In this document: positions 38,011 through 50,394 of the stretch, piece after piece
How positions within the stretch are numbered: position 1 is the stretch's first letter
Layout of the letters: each line of letters opens with the position of its first letter
Origin: Hemibagrus wyckioides
Taxonomy: Eukaryota > Chordata > Actinopteri > Siluriformes > Bagridae
Length of the DNA stretch: 64,000 nt
Assembly (NCBI RefSeq): GCF_019097595.1
Contig: NC_080710.1
Coordinates: 8,309,780 to 8,373,779, forward strand
Reading direction: 5' to 3'
Program-made: the position numbers and the translations under genes
The notes under the pieces: model-generated
The model's input: only the letters and a program-made list of their open reading frames with translations
Databases searched by the model: none
What the model was told of the DNA's origin: nothing

Positions 38011-38639
38011 ATGTTTACTCTGAGCGTTAACTAAAGCTTGATCAGTATCTCTATGATTGTGTGTGTTGTACAGCTGTCACATTGGATAACTGGATGATTA
38101 GGATACTGTTCAGGTGTCAGTGGAGTCTAAGGTCAGTGAATATTTCCTCAGCTTAACTTCTGGGTAATTGAGTGTGTGTTACACCAGGAGAAATTTCTTC
38201 CTGCTATGAGATTTTTTGGAACACGGTCATAAATATTACAAGAGAACACTCAGACTAGACCAAGGATTGAGCCAGTGTCTTTCTATTTGACAGCAAACAT
38301 GTGAGCACTGCTGTATGAATATTGCATAAAGGACAGCTTTACACACTCACTTTACTGGCTACTTGTACTATTCTTTAAAAGAGTAAGAAGTCGGAAAGAA
38401 AAAGGAAATGTGAATGGTTAAAAATCGACAAAGAGATATGGTAAGAGAGAGATGGATGCTTTAAATGTAAGTTCTCATTATTGGCAGTCATGATTGAGGT
38501 AGCAGTGAGACTGACAAAGGTGAAACTATTGGTGTTTCTCTCAGTCCGTAGTGTTAGAGACTAGAAAATAGGAAGCAGTGACATTGAACTTCATCCATAT
38601 GGCAAAACCACTTCGATGTAATTCAGTGTTATTCACGTA

Positions 38640-39015
38640 TGTAGCAATTTTAACAATTGATTTCAAAGCAGTCAAAGGTGAGGGTGTCAAGGAAAAACTC
38701 CCTGAAACATCATGAAGAAACCTTGAGAGGAAATAGACTTAAATGAGAGCCCATCCCCTTCCAGGTGAAATATATATTAGTTTATAATAATTTGTAATTA
38801 CACTCTCCAGAGCCACCCAAATGAGGATGGGTTCCCTTTCCTCTCAATGTTTCTTCCTTCTACCATCTAAGGGAGTTTTTCCTCACCACAGTGGCCTCAG
38901 GCTTGCTCACTAGGGATGATTTTGTCTAACATCTAGGACTTTTGTACTGTGTTCTGTAAAGCTGCTTTGAGACAATGTCCATTGTTAAAAGCGCTATACA
39001 AATAAAATTGAATTG
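38640..39015. mobile_element. MITE-like repeat R3
   Basis: 'aacaattgatttcaaagcag' at the left and 'gctgctttgagacaatgtcc' with 'gcgctatacaaataaaattg' at the right form inverted ends. The inner 'aagggagtttttcctcacc' is shared with the copy at 36225. Confidence 0.65.
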
Positions 39016-39246
39016 AAATTGAATTCATTTCAAACAATGTTCAGTTTTATAATGTTGTGTCTGAATCTCTAAATCTCTTAAAATATCTTCATTAATCATT
39101 TTATAACACTTAAGACCACATTATGGTCTAAAACTTTACCAATTTATTAAGCACACTGCATTCAGCCAGCTAATATCATTAATACTTAATGCTAATGTTA
39201 TCCTGTGTTACCCACCATATTAACTTTCGGCTGACTTTCTAATATC

Positions 39247-39790
39247 CAAGCATATACACTATATGGCCAAAAGTTAGTGGACATCTGACCATCACACCCA
39301 TATGTGCTTATTGAAGATCCTGTTCCTTTGCTGTTATAATAACCTCTAATATTCTGGGAATACCTTCTTCTAGATTTGTGGATGTGGGGATTTCCCCATT
39401 CACCCCCAAGAGCATTAGTGAGATTAGAAACTGATATTTGCCAAGAAGGCTTGATGCACAGTCAGCATTTTAAGGTCTTTACATTTTCACATTTACGTCA
39501 TTTGGCAGACACTCTTATCCAGAGTGACTTACAATTTATCTCGTTTTATACAACTGAGCAATTGAGGGCAATTGGTGGACCTGGGATTCGAACTCACAAC
39601 CTTCTGATCAGTAGTCCAACACCACTAAGCTACCACATCCCTGGAACTGACTTTGTGCATAGGCACATTGTCTTACTGGAACCCCTCAGTTCCAGTTAAG
39701 ATGAATCTCTACAACATACACACACTTCCTACACTGTGGTGTGCTTCTATCTTTGTGGCAGTTTGCAGAAGCCACAGATATAAATGGGAT
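39247..39790. mobile_element. Tc1-like/MITE relic interrupted by a SINE
   Basis: Begins tacactatatggccaaaagt, the end of a common fish DNA transposon related to the one at 41422. It continues on both sides of a tRNA-SINE at 39482-39646 (reverse; 'catttggcagacactcttatcc' to 'aagctaccacatcc'). Confidence 0.6.
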
Positions 39791-39909
39791 GGTCAGGTGT
39801 GCATAGATATTAATAGTGCATTTACACTGTAGAACCAGCATGTACTTTAGTGCAGTATGTCACTCAATGATCTGGTTTATATGGTTAATTCAGGCTGATA
39901 GAACCGAGG

Positions 39910-40185
39910 TTACTTAGTGGTTAGCACGTTTGCCCCACTTATCCATGGCTTGGTGTTCGGTTCCTTCCTCTGCACTGTGTGCGCAGAGTTTTTGGTTGTT
40001 TTCCTCATACCTCAGGGGTTTCCTCTGGGTACTCCGGTTTCCTCAGCTGGCTGGCAACTTTAAATTTTCCATAATGTGTATGCAATTTTATCCTGTCACC
40101 CCATCCAAGGTGTCCCCTGCCTTGAGACCCCTGGGATAGACTCTAGGTTCCCTGTGACCCTGTGCAGGATAAAAGCTACAGAAAA
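39910..40185 (-). repeat. Diverged reverse copy of repeat R2
   Basis: 'gtggttagcacgtttgcc', 'actccggtttcctc', 'ggtgtcccctgcc' and 'gatagactctaggttcc' are the reverse-strand counterparts of the blocks at 3690-4036. Confidence 0.65.
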
Positions 40186-40939
40186 TGGACTGATGATGCC
40201 TGAGAGAACCTTATAGTACTGAGGTACAAGAGAACAAGCAGACAGAACTAAGTGTGTTGAAAGGATGTTCAGTATAAGTATAACGTGAGCCATGTTACTG
40301 GCATGTATAAGAGAAGAAATATAGTAAACTTCAATGCAAATTAAATAAGGAAATGGCAGGAAGAAGAAGAAGAAGAAAATGACAAGGAGGTGAGAATAGG
40401 ATATATAATACAGGTTAATGAGAGATGGCCAAGACTCACAGCGTTTGAAATGGATATGGTCACTAATAGAGATGGATGAAAAATGGGATGGGGTTCGGGT
40501 GGGGGGGGGGGTGGTTGCTGGAGAGCTGGAGGCGAAGGAGCTCTCCGGGGAGAGAAGAAGGAGAGTATGAACAGACAAAAGCAGGATGAATAAAGTGACA
40601 GAGAATAGTGAAAAAGAGACAGATGGTGAAATGTCTCTGATACTGAGTGTTAATGGACACAGCTGTCATTCATTGTGTGCTTGTGTGTGTGTGTGCATAG
40701 ATGTAGTGCAAAAGCAGGTACAAAATGGTGTAAAAAGAGACAAGAGAAACACTATGAAGCAAATGTATCACAGAGGCATTTCCAAGCCAAAGATTTTGGT
40801 GTTATTTCTCTAGTTCTCACCTATTCATTATCTCATCTGTGCTCTTTACCCCCTCCTTCTGTTCAATGAGCTGCTACTTAGTGCCAAAATAATGTGGTCT
40901 TGCTGCCCCCTGGTGGTTAGTTGAGACGAATAGACACAG

Positions 40940-41160
40940 CTAAACTCATTTATTCCCCAAAACCTTTCATTTTGCTGTAGAACAGGGGCTCCTACAACAC
41001 TCCTGTCATCCAAGAACAAGAATCAGAGGCTATTTTGGGTAAAGACTCACTGAAACCAGACAGATCACATGATTTTATGTAGCATGCTGCTGCCACATGA
41101 TTGGCTTATTGGAACTTCATAAATGGTGTGCAGATGTTCCTATTAAAGGAGACTGTGAAC
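40940..41160 (+). mobile_element. Tc1-like transposon fragment
   Basis: 'cactcctgtcatccaagaac' with 'agaatcagaggct', then 'ccacatgattggctta' and 'gttcctattaaagg', match pieces of the family at 43522-44577 in the opposite orientation. Confidence 0.5.
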
Positions 41161-41421
41161 TCTACAGATGTGTGATTCGATGAAACCAGTCATATTAACT
41201 GCTTTAAATTTGATTTATTTAATTTATTTATTTATTTAAATAAAGATTTGCTCCTCATTCTCAGCTGCATTGTAATCAAGAATGGAGGTGTAATTAACGT
41301 GAAGTAGGACATAATCTTTCAGGGAAAAAGGAACACATGCATGCATTGTGTTTCACTTGTTATTACAAATAATTATGAAGTGCTTGAGAAAAAAACATAA
41401 AAGGTGTGATGGCAAAATGTA

Positions 41422-42247
41422 CACTATATTGCCAAAAGTTTTGGGACATCCCCCCCAAATCATTGAATTCAGGTGTTGTTTATCAGGGGTTTGGCTTGGT
41501 CCCTTAGTTCCAGTGAAAGGAACTCTTAATGCTTCAACATACCAAGACATTTTGGACAATTTCATGCTCCCAACTTTGTGGGATCAGTCCTGTTCCAACC
41601 CAACTGTGCACCAGTGCACAAAGCAAGGTCCATAAAGACATGGATGAGTGAGTTTGGTGTGGAGGAACTTGACTGGCCTGCACAGAGTCCTGACCTCAAC
41701 CTGATAGAACACATTTGGGATGAATTAGAGTGGAGACTGTGAGCCAGCCCTTCTCATCCAACATCAATGCCTGACCTCACAAATATGCTTCTAGTGGAAT
41801 GGTCAAAAATTCCCATAAACACACCCCTAAACCTTGTGGAAAGCCTTCCTAGAAGAGTTGAAGCTGTTGTAATCGCAAAGGGCGGACCAACTCCATATTA
41901 CATTCATGTGCATGTAAAGGCAGACGTGGAATGGCTCAGTCACCGCTCTAATCCATCCCAAAGGTGTTCTATCGGGTTGAGGTCAGAACTCTGTGCAGTC
42001 AAGTTCCTCCACACCAAACTCACTCATCCATGTCTTTATGGATCTTGCTCTATGCACTGGTGTGCAGTCGTGTTGGAACAGGAAGGGGTCATCCCCAAAC
42101 TGTTCCCACAAAGTTGGGAGCATGAAATTGTCCAAAATGTCTTGGTATGCTGAAGCATTAAGAGTTCTTTACTGGAACTAAGGGCCAAGCCCAACCCCTG
42201 AATTCAATGGTTTGGAGGGGTGTCCCAAAACCTTTGGCAATATAGTG
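41422..42247 (+). mobile_element. Tc1/mariner-like element with long inverted repeats and transposase remnant
   Basis: Flanked by TA on both sides. Ends are cactatattgccaaaagttt and its inverse ggcaatatagtg. Left-arm sequences (about 41470-41650) reappear inverted in the right arm (about 41990-42200). Between them, about 41640-41900 encodes a Tc1-type transposase C-terminus (frame with LDWPAQSPDLN, IEHIWDELEW, and after a stop LVESLPRRVEAV). The catalytic Glu region is present, but a stop breaks the frame. Non-autonomous. Confidence 0.8.
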
Positions 42248-42255
42248 TATGATAT

Positions 42256-42500
42256 GTGAGTGGCCTGATCTAAATCCTATTGAACATGTGTGGAAAGAGC
42301 TGAAAGATGCAGTCTAGAGAAGGCACCCTTCAAACCTGAGACCGCTCGACCAGTTTGCTCACGAGGGGTGGGTCAAAATACCTGTGGACAGGTGCAGAAG
42401 TCTCACTGAGAGTTAGAAAAATCGCTTGATTGCAGTGATTGCCTCAAAACGTTGCCCAACAAAATATTAAGTTAAAGGTACCATTATTTTTGTCCAGGTC
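42256..42500 (+). pseudogene. Second Tc1-like transposase relic, directly adjacent
   Basis: Reads 'DLNPIEHVWKELKDAV' then stops, with 'PTKY'-like sequence followed by the end 'ggtaccattatttttgtccagg'. It belongs to a different subfamily from its neighbour at 41422. Confidence 0.65.
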
Positions 42501-43521
42501 AGTTTCATTCGTTTGTTTTTGGTGTTTTTAAAATGCTCCTGTTGAACCACAATGCAAAAGCAATCGTTATTTTCATTAGGCAATTTTCAGTACATTTTTA
42601 TTCATCATTACTTTTGTTTGAAGTTATTTTAGTGACCATTGTGGGTTTTTTTCTATCTTTAATGGAAGGGTACCAACAATTTTGTCCACGTGTTTATTTT
42701 TCTCTAGATCTCCGAATCCGTGACAGGTATAAACTCATCTGGCCTAAGCAACAAGACCATGCTGTTTGAGCTTGTTGTGAATAGTTATTATGTGTGAGGT
42801 GACATTTATACACAAGCCTGTAATTAGTCAAAATATGTACTATGTGGTGCAGAGTTTAGAAACACAACAGCTAAAATGTGTGGATTTTAGATTATATTTA
42901 AACAAATTAAAGATGAAGAGTTTACATGGATCCATCCTTATTGTTTTATCCAACTAGAAGAAAGTAGATCCTAATTCTGGACTAAAGGAGGGGTTAAATA
43001 TTGCTGCCCTAATATTCCATTTTTATTTTAAAACCTTGTGTGGCTGGTTTTAAGTACCCGTATACAAAATGAACGCAACACAAATCCTGAATTCATCTGG
43101 TGCTTTAATTGTACACAACCAAAAAATAATAATAATTAACATATACTAATGTATACCACATATACCGATAGTATAGGCAGTGTTGTGTGACATTCGCAAT
43201 GGCATAAACAGACTAGAGCTGTGTCTCAAACCACATAATTATATACTACTACGTAGGCAGCACGATTTTAGTATTAACACTAAACAAATTCTTTATTACG
43301 GTTAAGTGTCTGAATATAAAAATACTCTCATGTTGCTTACACACATACTGAAGAGCCTGCTTTGCATAACGATCTTCTGGGTATTCAAAATGTAGAAAAA
43401 ACGTCTAAAAAATATGGTCATGGATTTCAGTTTGAGACACAGCTCATGACAGCAATCACAATTGACTGCGAGTTTTGTGTGTGTGTGTGTTTTTTTCCAT
43501 ACTGCTTCACAGAGATAAATA

Positions 43522-44577
43522 CACTCACTGTACACTGAACACTCATGTACTAATGCAGGGTAGGGCCTCCCTTTGCTTTGAGACCAGGGCTCAATTCTTC
43601 ATGGTATGGATTCCATCACATGTTGGAAATATTCTCTTGAGATTCTGGTCAAATCTCCTATATTACCACATCCTAAAGATGTTCTCCTGGATTCTGGTGA
43701 CTGGGAAGGCCACTGTAAAGGCACTGGAAGAACACTGAACTCATTATCATGTTCATGAAACAAGTGAGAGGACTTTTGCTTTGTGACATGGTGCTATCAT
43801 GGTGCATTATCCTGCAGGAAGTAGCCATTAGAGGAAGGCAAATAGTGGCCTTTTAGAGATGCAAAAATACTCTAATAGACTGTGATATTCAACTGATGAC
43901 TGACTGGTGTAATGTGAGCCAAGAAAACATTCCCCACACCAGCCAGGATTGTTCACACAAGCCAGGTTGGGTCGATAAATTCATGCTTTTGGTGCCAAAT
44001 TCTGACTCTAACATCTGTGAGCCTCAGCAAAAAATGGGATTCATCAGACCTCCAGTCTTTAACTGTCCAGTTTGGGTGAGCCTTCGTCCACTGCAGCCTC
44101 AGCTTTCTGTTCTTGGCTGACAGAAGTGGAACCTGAACTCTTGTTGTTGTTGTAGCACATCTGCCTCTATGTGCATTCTGAGATGCTCAATACAATTGTA
44201 GAGTGGCTATCTGAATTACTGTAGCCTTTCTGTCAACTCAAACCAGTTTGCCATTTATCAACAAGGTGTTTCTTTCCCAGCATACTTGCTGCACACTGGA
44301 TGTTTCTTCTTTATTACATCATTCTGAGTAAATTCTAGAGAATGTTGTGTGTGAGAATCTCAGGAGATATAAAAAATACTCACACCAACCAATCATGCCA
44401 AGGTCAAAATCACTGAGATCACACGTTTCCCCATTCTGATGGCTGATGTGAACATTACCCGGAGCTGAGGCTGTATCTGCATGATGTTATGTGTTGCACT
44501 GCTGCTATACGATTGGATTAGATAACAGCGTGAATGACTAGGTGCACAGGTGTTCCTAATAAAGTGCTCAGTGAGTG
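43522..44577 (-). mobile_element. Tc1-like transposon, nearly full span, decayed
   Basis: TA-flanked. It starts cactcactgtacactgaac and ends gttcctaataaagtgctcag tgagtg. The minus strand holds a broken Tc1-type transposase, with pieces around 43600-43880 (C-terminal part), 43920-44120 (middle) and 44200-44360 (N-terminal part). Internal deletions and stops are evident. Relics of this family lie at 32508, 36080, 37690 and 40940. Confidence 0.75.
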
Positions 44578-44789
44578 TATGTGTCCCAAAATAGTATGAA
44601 ATTGCTGTTGTGCCATTCAGCGAATGCCACTTTAAATGTACAAAAGGTACACACATGCATAGTCACATGTAAAGTCTTAATATTATAAGTGCTCCATGTT
44701 AAAGCAGTAAACTATACAAAATAGTTAAGAGTTATAGTTTAAAAATTTACTTAAAATGTACAGATAAAATACATGATAGATAAAACTTG

Positions 44790-45425
44790 CTGTGTTCCTG
44801 ATGTACCCCCTTTGCTCACTGTGGCCCTGCTCTCCCAGCCTGTCCAGCCCCAGAAGTGGTCTTAGGCTTAAGTGCTTTAAAACTCCATGCCCTTGTTTGG
44901 TGTCCTCAGAGTGGGCTGGTCACTGCCCCTGTGGCAGCCGCTTCTGTATTTTTCAGCACTCCCCAGTCACATGCGTATTTTTAATTCCTGCTTTGTATTC
45001 ATCACCACATCTCCCATCAGCGCTGCCATACATGTTTAACCTGCTCCGTCTCCCTGTGGTGGGCCATCACTGTATCAATATCAGCAAGTCCAGAATCCAT
45101 CCAGAGTGACACCCAGCATTGGATAAGGATCTGGCACTGTCATCGGCTTTATCTGATTTATCTACCTCGTTTACTCGATTCCAGGTCCTGCCATGGCTCA
45201 CACTGTCCCCGTCACAGCAGATTCTAGCCAAAGAAGATTTCAAAGTGTCCATTTCTCATTCTCTATGTCCCAGCTGCATTTCCTTCTCTGCCTTCCGCTC
45301 CATTCTGGCATACTCGAGGGCCACTTTTCCCATTCCAGGCTTTTTCCCCTTGGACATTTACTTCATCACTCTTCCCACGTAATTGCATCCCTTTGACTTT
45401 TCACAATACCCAGCATTCTAGCACT
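44790..45425. other. Unique, GC-richer, non-repetitive segment
   Basis: In contrast to its surroundings this stretch shows no known repeat and has an even composition. Short open frames exist on both strands (for example 45067-45252 minus), but none resembles a protein. It could be part of a distant 3' UTR or a conserved non-coding element. Confidence 0.35.
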
Positions 45426-45454
45426 AATCCTGCCACACTGTGCTCTGGGACCTA

Positions 45455-45455
45455 C

Positions 45456-45514
<59 letters not shown>
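45455..45514. repeat. AAT trinucleotide microsatellite
   Basis: About 20 uninterrupted ATA/AAT units. A similar short tract lies at 52958-52983. Confidence 0.97.
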
Positions 45515-45516
<2 letters not shown>

Positions 45517-45660
45517 GCAAGTGAAGCTGCCATTCTGCACATGACCTGTGAACACTAATTAGTTAGAGGAGGAGGAAACATGGACACACTGGAGAACATT
45601 GTAAACTCCTTATAGACCTCAGTACCCGTAATGAAATAATAATTTTTTTTGTATTTGTCA

Positions 45661-45694
45661 TTTATTTTTAATTAAAAGTGCTAAAACTTTTATT
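45661..45694 (-). terminator. Poly(A) signals of the zinc-finger gene
   Basis: Two AATAAA hexamers on the minus strand (TTTATT on +, at 45689-45694 and 45661-45666), at a normal distance after the stop codon at 45841. Confidence 0.5.
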
Positions 45695-45840
45695 AATTTA
45701 AGGCCACATACAGAAGCACACAATTTTTTTTCCCATAATAATTAGACAAAAGGTTTTTGTAAGGGCATTGACCTAGTTTGATAGTCTTGACCTAGACACT
45801 AGTCCTATTTTCCAGCATGGCATTCACATACTGTATCTTA

Positions 45841-48669
45841 TTAGACCAACGTCTTTTTGGCTACATGTTCTCCTTGTGCATTTCCATGTCTCTCACTCTG
45901 ATCTTCTTCCTCAGTGGAGTAGTGCTGCAGTGCCTGGTGCCTGTTCCTGGAGAGAGCATCCTGAAAGCGCATGCCGCAGTCCTCACAGCCGTAAGGAAGG
46001 GAACTTCTCACATCCTCTTCCTCTGAGTTTTTTCTACTTGGAAGAGGCCTGTTCTCCAGGGATTGGGCAGATGCTCCCTGATCAGACTGCTTTTGCTGGA
46101 CATCTGAGCTACTGCTGGCCAGGCTTGGCCGCCCTACGGAATTGGGTTCGGTGATAATGCCGTGTGCAGTGCGCTGATGAAAGCGGACGCCAGAGCGGTT
46201 CGAGAAGCCCTTTCCGCACAGGCTACAGAGAAATGGCCTCTCGCCTGTGTGGACACGCATATGGACCTTGAGGGCTCCTGACTGTGTAAAGCCCTTGCCA
46301 CACTGCGCACACTGGTATGGCTTCTCACCAGTGTGTATACGCTGGTGCGCCCTGACACCAGCCAGGTGTGGGAAGCCCCTGCCGCAGTAGGTGCACGTGT
46401 ACGGCCGCTCGCCCGTGTGAACACGCCGATGGATCTTGAGTGCACCTGACTGGCTGAAGCTCTTGCCACAGTCAGAGCATGTATAAGGCCTTGCTCCCGT
46501 GTGCACGTTAAGGTGTACCCGAAGGTTGCTGTGTGAGTTGAAGACACGACCGCACTCTGGGCACAGGAAGCCGCCGGCTTTGCTCGAGTGCTGGGTGCGC
46601 TGGTGCTGAAGCAACTGCGAAGGCCGCATGAACAACGCGGAGCAGTGCATGCACGGGTGCTGGCGAGGGTGGCCCTCCTGCTGTGCACAGTTAAAGGAAC
46701 GCTGGCACAACAGGCAGGCGGTGAGCGGGCAGTGGTGGTGGTGGTGGTAGTGGTGGTGAGAGTGAGTGTGGCCAAAGTGGGTGTCAGATGACTGCTGGGG
46801 ATGCAGGAGATGAGGGCATGGATGGCAGCAGAAGCAGGGGAAAGCTTGAAGAGCTGGTGGGCAGATCTGGGGGTTGGAGTTTGAAGCAGTTGTTGGACTA
46901 TGTGTGTTTGTGCCTTTGTCCTGGTGCTCGGGGTTGGATAAGCCGTTTGACTCGCTGTTTCTTTCTTCCAGAGAAAGAGCCAGGCTGAGACAGGAGCCCA
47001 GGCCAAGCGCGACTGAGCTCGGCTCTTTGGACTGTGATGTGGATGCTTTTGATGCGGCAGCCTGAGAGGAAGAACTGTCTCTGGATTTCAGGCATAGCGG
47101 ATGCATAGAGGATGCAGGCGTGGATGTTGAGGACAGAGGACAGCCTGGGCATGTGCAGGCATATGGCCGTACTGCAGGAAAGAAATAAATACAGGTGAGT
47201 AACCACTATAATATATTTAACATCTAATATCAGGCTTTTCCGTACAGCTGAAGTCATAAGTTTACATATATCTTGCAGAATCTGCAAATGTTAAATTAAG
47301 AGGATTCATAAAAATGGCATTGTGTGTTTAGTTAGTTCTGGTCTGATTTCACATATCCAGATGTTTACATATAGCCAACAAGACACAATAATTGATCCAG
47401 ATCAAAAGTTTGCATACGCTTGATTCTTAATACTGAATGTTGTTACCAGAATGACTGTTTTTATGTTTTGTAAGAGTTTTTCCCTTGTTAGTCCTGAACT
47501 GCCCACTTCAGTGCCTGCACATTAATTTGCTTTTCCACCATCTCCTGCATATTTGACCTCTTTCCATCAACAGCTATATGATCTTGAGATCCGTCATTTT
47601 ACACTGAGAACAACTGAGAGACTCAAACACAACTATTACGAAAGCTGCAAACATTCACTGATACACAAGAAGGCAGCATGAACTTTTGAACAGGATCATA
47701 GCTTCTAAAGGGTAGTATTAAATGGGAAAAAAAAGATCTTTAGAGAAAATTGTAGTGTTGTCTTCATGAACATCAGTGAATGTTTGCACCTTTTGTAATA
47801 GCTGTGTTTGAGTCTCTCAGCTGTCCTCAGTGTAAGAAGATGGATTTCAACATTACATATAGGCACTTGGAAAGGGTTCAAATAAGCAGAGGATGCTGGA
47901 AAAGCAAATCACGTGCATGAGCTGGAGGATTTTTCTGAAGAACAGAGGACAGTTTAACTGCTCAGGACTAAGAAGGGACTCATGAAAAACTCACAAAACA
48001 TAAAAACAGTCACTAATCACCCAGGTAACAACACACATTATTAATAGTCAAGTGTATGGAAACTTTGAAACTGGATCATTTGTATAAATTCAGTTATTAT
48101 TGTGTCTTGTGCACTAGATAGAAACATCTGGATATTTGACATAGCTTATTCAGGGCAGAAATAAATAAACACAAAATGTAGTTTCTATCAACTTTATTTT
48201 TTTAAATTATTTACATTTTGCAGATTCTACAAGTATGTAAACTTATGACCTCAACTGTATATCAGTTTATCTGCTAACCATGTTGCATCTTTAATGATGA
48301 CATTAAGTGACTTATTTACACGTACATAACTCTGCTGTATCATGGTATATCATCACACCCATAACTGAAACAATGACTTAGAACCATGAGCACAGCTATT
48401 ACTGTAGCTATGCACTCACCTTGTTGCTCATCACAATTTGCAGACTCCTCGATCCTCTGTCCAGGGTGAGAACCGATGTGTGATGGCATGTTTTTCCGCT
48501 GGTTCTGGCTGTGTGGGTCAGTCTGAGCCGGGTAACAGGATTTGGGTGCTGGTGTCTCAGAAGCCACGCTTTCCCAGGCAGCACGGAGCGATTGATTGTT
48601 AGTGCATTTCAGTAGCTGACCAGAGCCAGATGCACTAAAAGCCATGAGGTCACCAATAAAGTTATTCAT
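45841..48669 (-). CDS. C2H2 zinc-finger protein, seven fingers, two coding exons
   Basis: Probable sequence-specific DNA-binding nuclear regulator. The first coding exon is 48669-48420 (starts MNNFIGDLMAF, 83 codons plus one base, donor GTGAGT). The second is 47171-45841 after a CTGCAG acceptor. The joined frame is 526 residues. The N-terminal half is Ser/Thr-rich. A cysteine/histidine-rich patch with a His run lies near 210-240. Fingers span about 257-278, 287-307, 315-335, 343-363, 371-391, 399-420 and an isolated one at 479-500. Fingers 2-6 are joined by HTGxRP/HTGEKP linkers. No KRAB, SCAN or BTB domain is visible. Minus-strand AATAAA signals are at 45689-45694 and 45661-45666, about 150-180 bases past the stop. 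I cannot name the orthologue. Confidence 0.85.
47245..48257. mobile_element. Fold-back Tc1/mariner MITE in the zinc-finger gene's intron
   Basis: TA-flanked and 1013 bp. The left end cagctgaagtcataagttta and the right end taaacttatgacctcaactg are inverted copies. The arms remain complementary far inward, for example 'gagactcaaacacaactatt' near 47610 against its inverse near 47800. The end resembles CAGTTGAAGTC-type termini of the Sleeping Beauty group. No transposase frame. Confidence 0.8.
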
Positions 48670-49194
48670 CTCCAGCCAAGAGCTGGGAGCAGCAGACTAT
48701 GTGAAGAAAAGCACAGCAAGGGTGAAGGCCCAGTGGCCCATAAGCGCGAAAAACACATTCACAAAACCAAAAACACAACAGCAAATTCCAGAAACATAAT
48801 AACATGAACTCAAAGATGCTCAAAAATGCTTGTTGCTGATTGGACATTAAATCACACCTTTTCTGTGTGTTATCAAGTTAATGTAGCAAAAAATAATTCT
48901 TTGTTCTGAATAGCCCAGCTTCCTGTAGGCAGGTTTATAGCATTTACATACTCATATTAATGGCGTGCAAAGTTACATATCTAAATATAACATCATATGA
49001 ATACACCATATTTAAATATAACATCATATGAATAACCTTGATAAAAAATAATCAGTATAATTTAAAGCATGTGTTATTTGTATGTTATTGAGGCTCCTAT
49101 CACATCTTGTAGTAAACTGTAAATCTTCTAGCTGTCCATTTTCTGCCACTGTGGTTCATATAATTCTGATTTTGCTACAGTATTTTCACATTTG

Positions 49195-49311
49195 GTAAGT
49201 TGTCTTTATTTGTCACATATACATTACTGCACAGTGAAATTCTTTCTTCACATATCCCATCCTTGAGGGTTGGGGTCAGAGCCTTAACCACTTGAGCTAC
49301 CACCGCCTCAT
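49195..49311 (-). mobile_element. Fragment of SINE-like repeat R4
   Basis: 'cacatatacattactgcacagtgaaattc' and 'ggttggggtcagagc', then 'accacttgagctacc', are the reverse of the R4 tail and middle seen at 29325. Confidence 0.55.
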
Positions 49312-50394
49312 TTGTTGCGTCTCTTTTTAAGGGGCCAAGCAACTACACCCTTATTGTTAATTCTACCTTTTCTTTTTCTTTGTGCTAGGTTTTCTATAAT
49401 AGCTCAGAGCAAATTTTTGAGCAAATTAGCTGAATTGGTCACATGACTAAAAATGCGTCATGGTTTTCGAAAGCCTCAGTTTTCAGTCCACACTGCCACA
49501 CAAAAACAGTGTTTTCAGATCTATCCACTTTGGACGGTGTTTTTTTATAAAAAGATACGTATTCGTTGACAAAGACGCCATCTCAGGGTGGACATAAGGT
49601 CAAAGCGGACAGAAAAATATGCAAAAACGTATTAGTGTAGATATGGCCTGTTATTGAGCTGCTCACAAAGTCTGGGTGCTTGGGCCACTGGAAATGCTGC
49701 TTTAATTGTTTTGTTTAATTGTTGTTACGGCTTTCTTTAAACTGTTTGCATTGTTTGTTTGTTTGTTTGTTTTTCTGTAGTTTCATTTCCTGTTGCATGT
49801 TCTGATTATCCTATTTATTCATTTTCTGCTCTTTTTTTTGCCTATTTGTTTGTTTGTTTTGTCTATTTATCTCTTGTGGTTCTGATTTGCTTGTTGTGTG
49901 TTTGTTTTGTTGATGTATTGTGTATTTCCGGTCTACTGTATGAAGGTGAACTGCTGTGTTTACACAATAAAGTCAAAACCTAGTAGTCAGCAGGAGAAAA
50001 GAAAACACCACGACAGAGACGTTTATAGACATGTCTCTTAGGTATTTTTAGCCGGAAAACAGTACGTCTTGCTATGAGCTAATTCACTGCCGAGTATAAA
50101 TAAGCATTCCAGTGTAGTATAGCATGTATTCTTTCATATTTCTATGCATTACACTTACATACTCAGAGAAAGATGGACACCCTTCTGTAATGATCATGAA
50201 CAGTTGTTCTTGTTTTGTTATTCCCACGGCATGCTATTTTACGCCATCACATGCCTATTTTGGCCCGATCCGTGTATCTGTGCGTATACTTACAGCAAAT
50301 CTGTCTTTGTCCATTACCCTGCACGGCTGCATTACAGAGAAATTAAAGCACAATGTGTCATGTTTAAGAATTTGTAGCGTTCGTGCAGCTGTTG

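Noticed and set aside
41767..42153. 128-codon frame as a gene
   Set aside because: It is a decayed Tc1 transposase C-terminus continuing into the inverted arm of the element.
46134..47006. 290-codon minus-strand frame
   Set aside because: Shadow of the zinc-finger frame. It lacks C2H2 spacing, while the other frame shows seven fingers.
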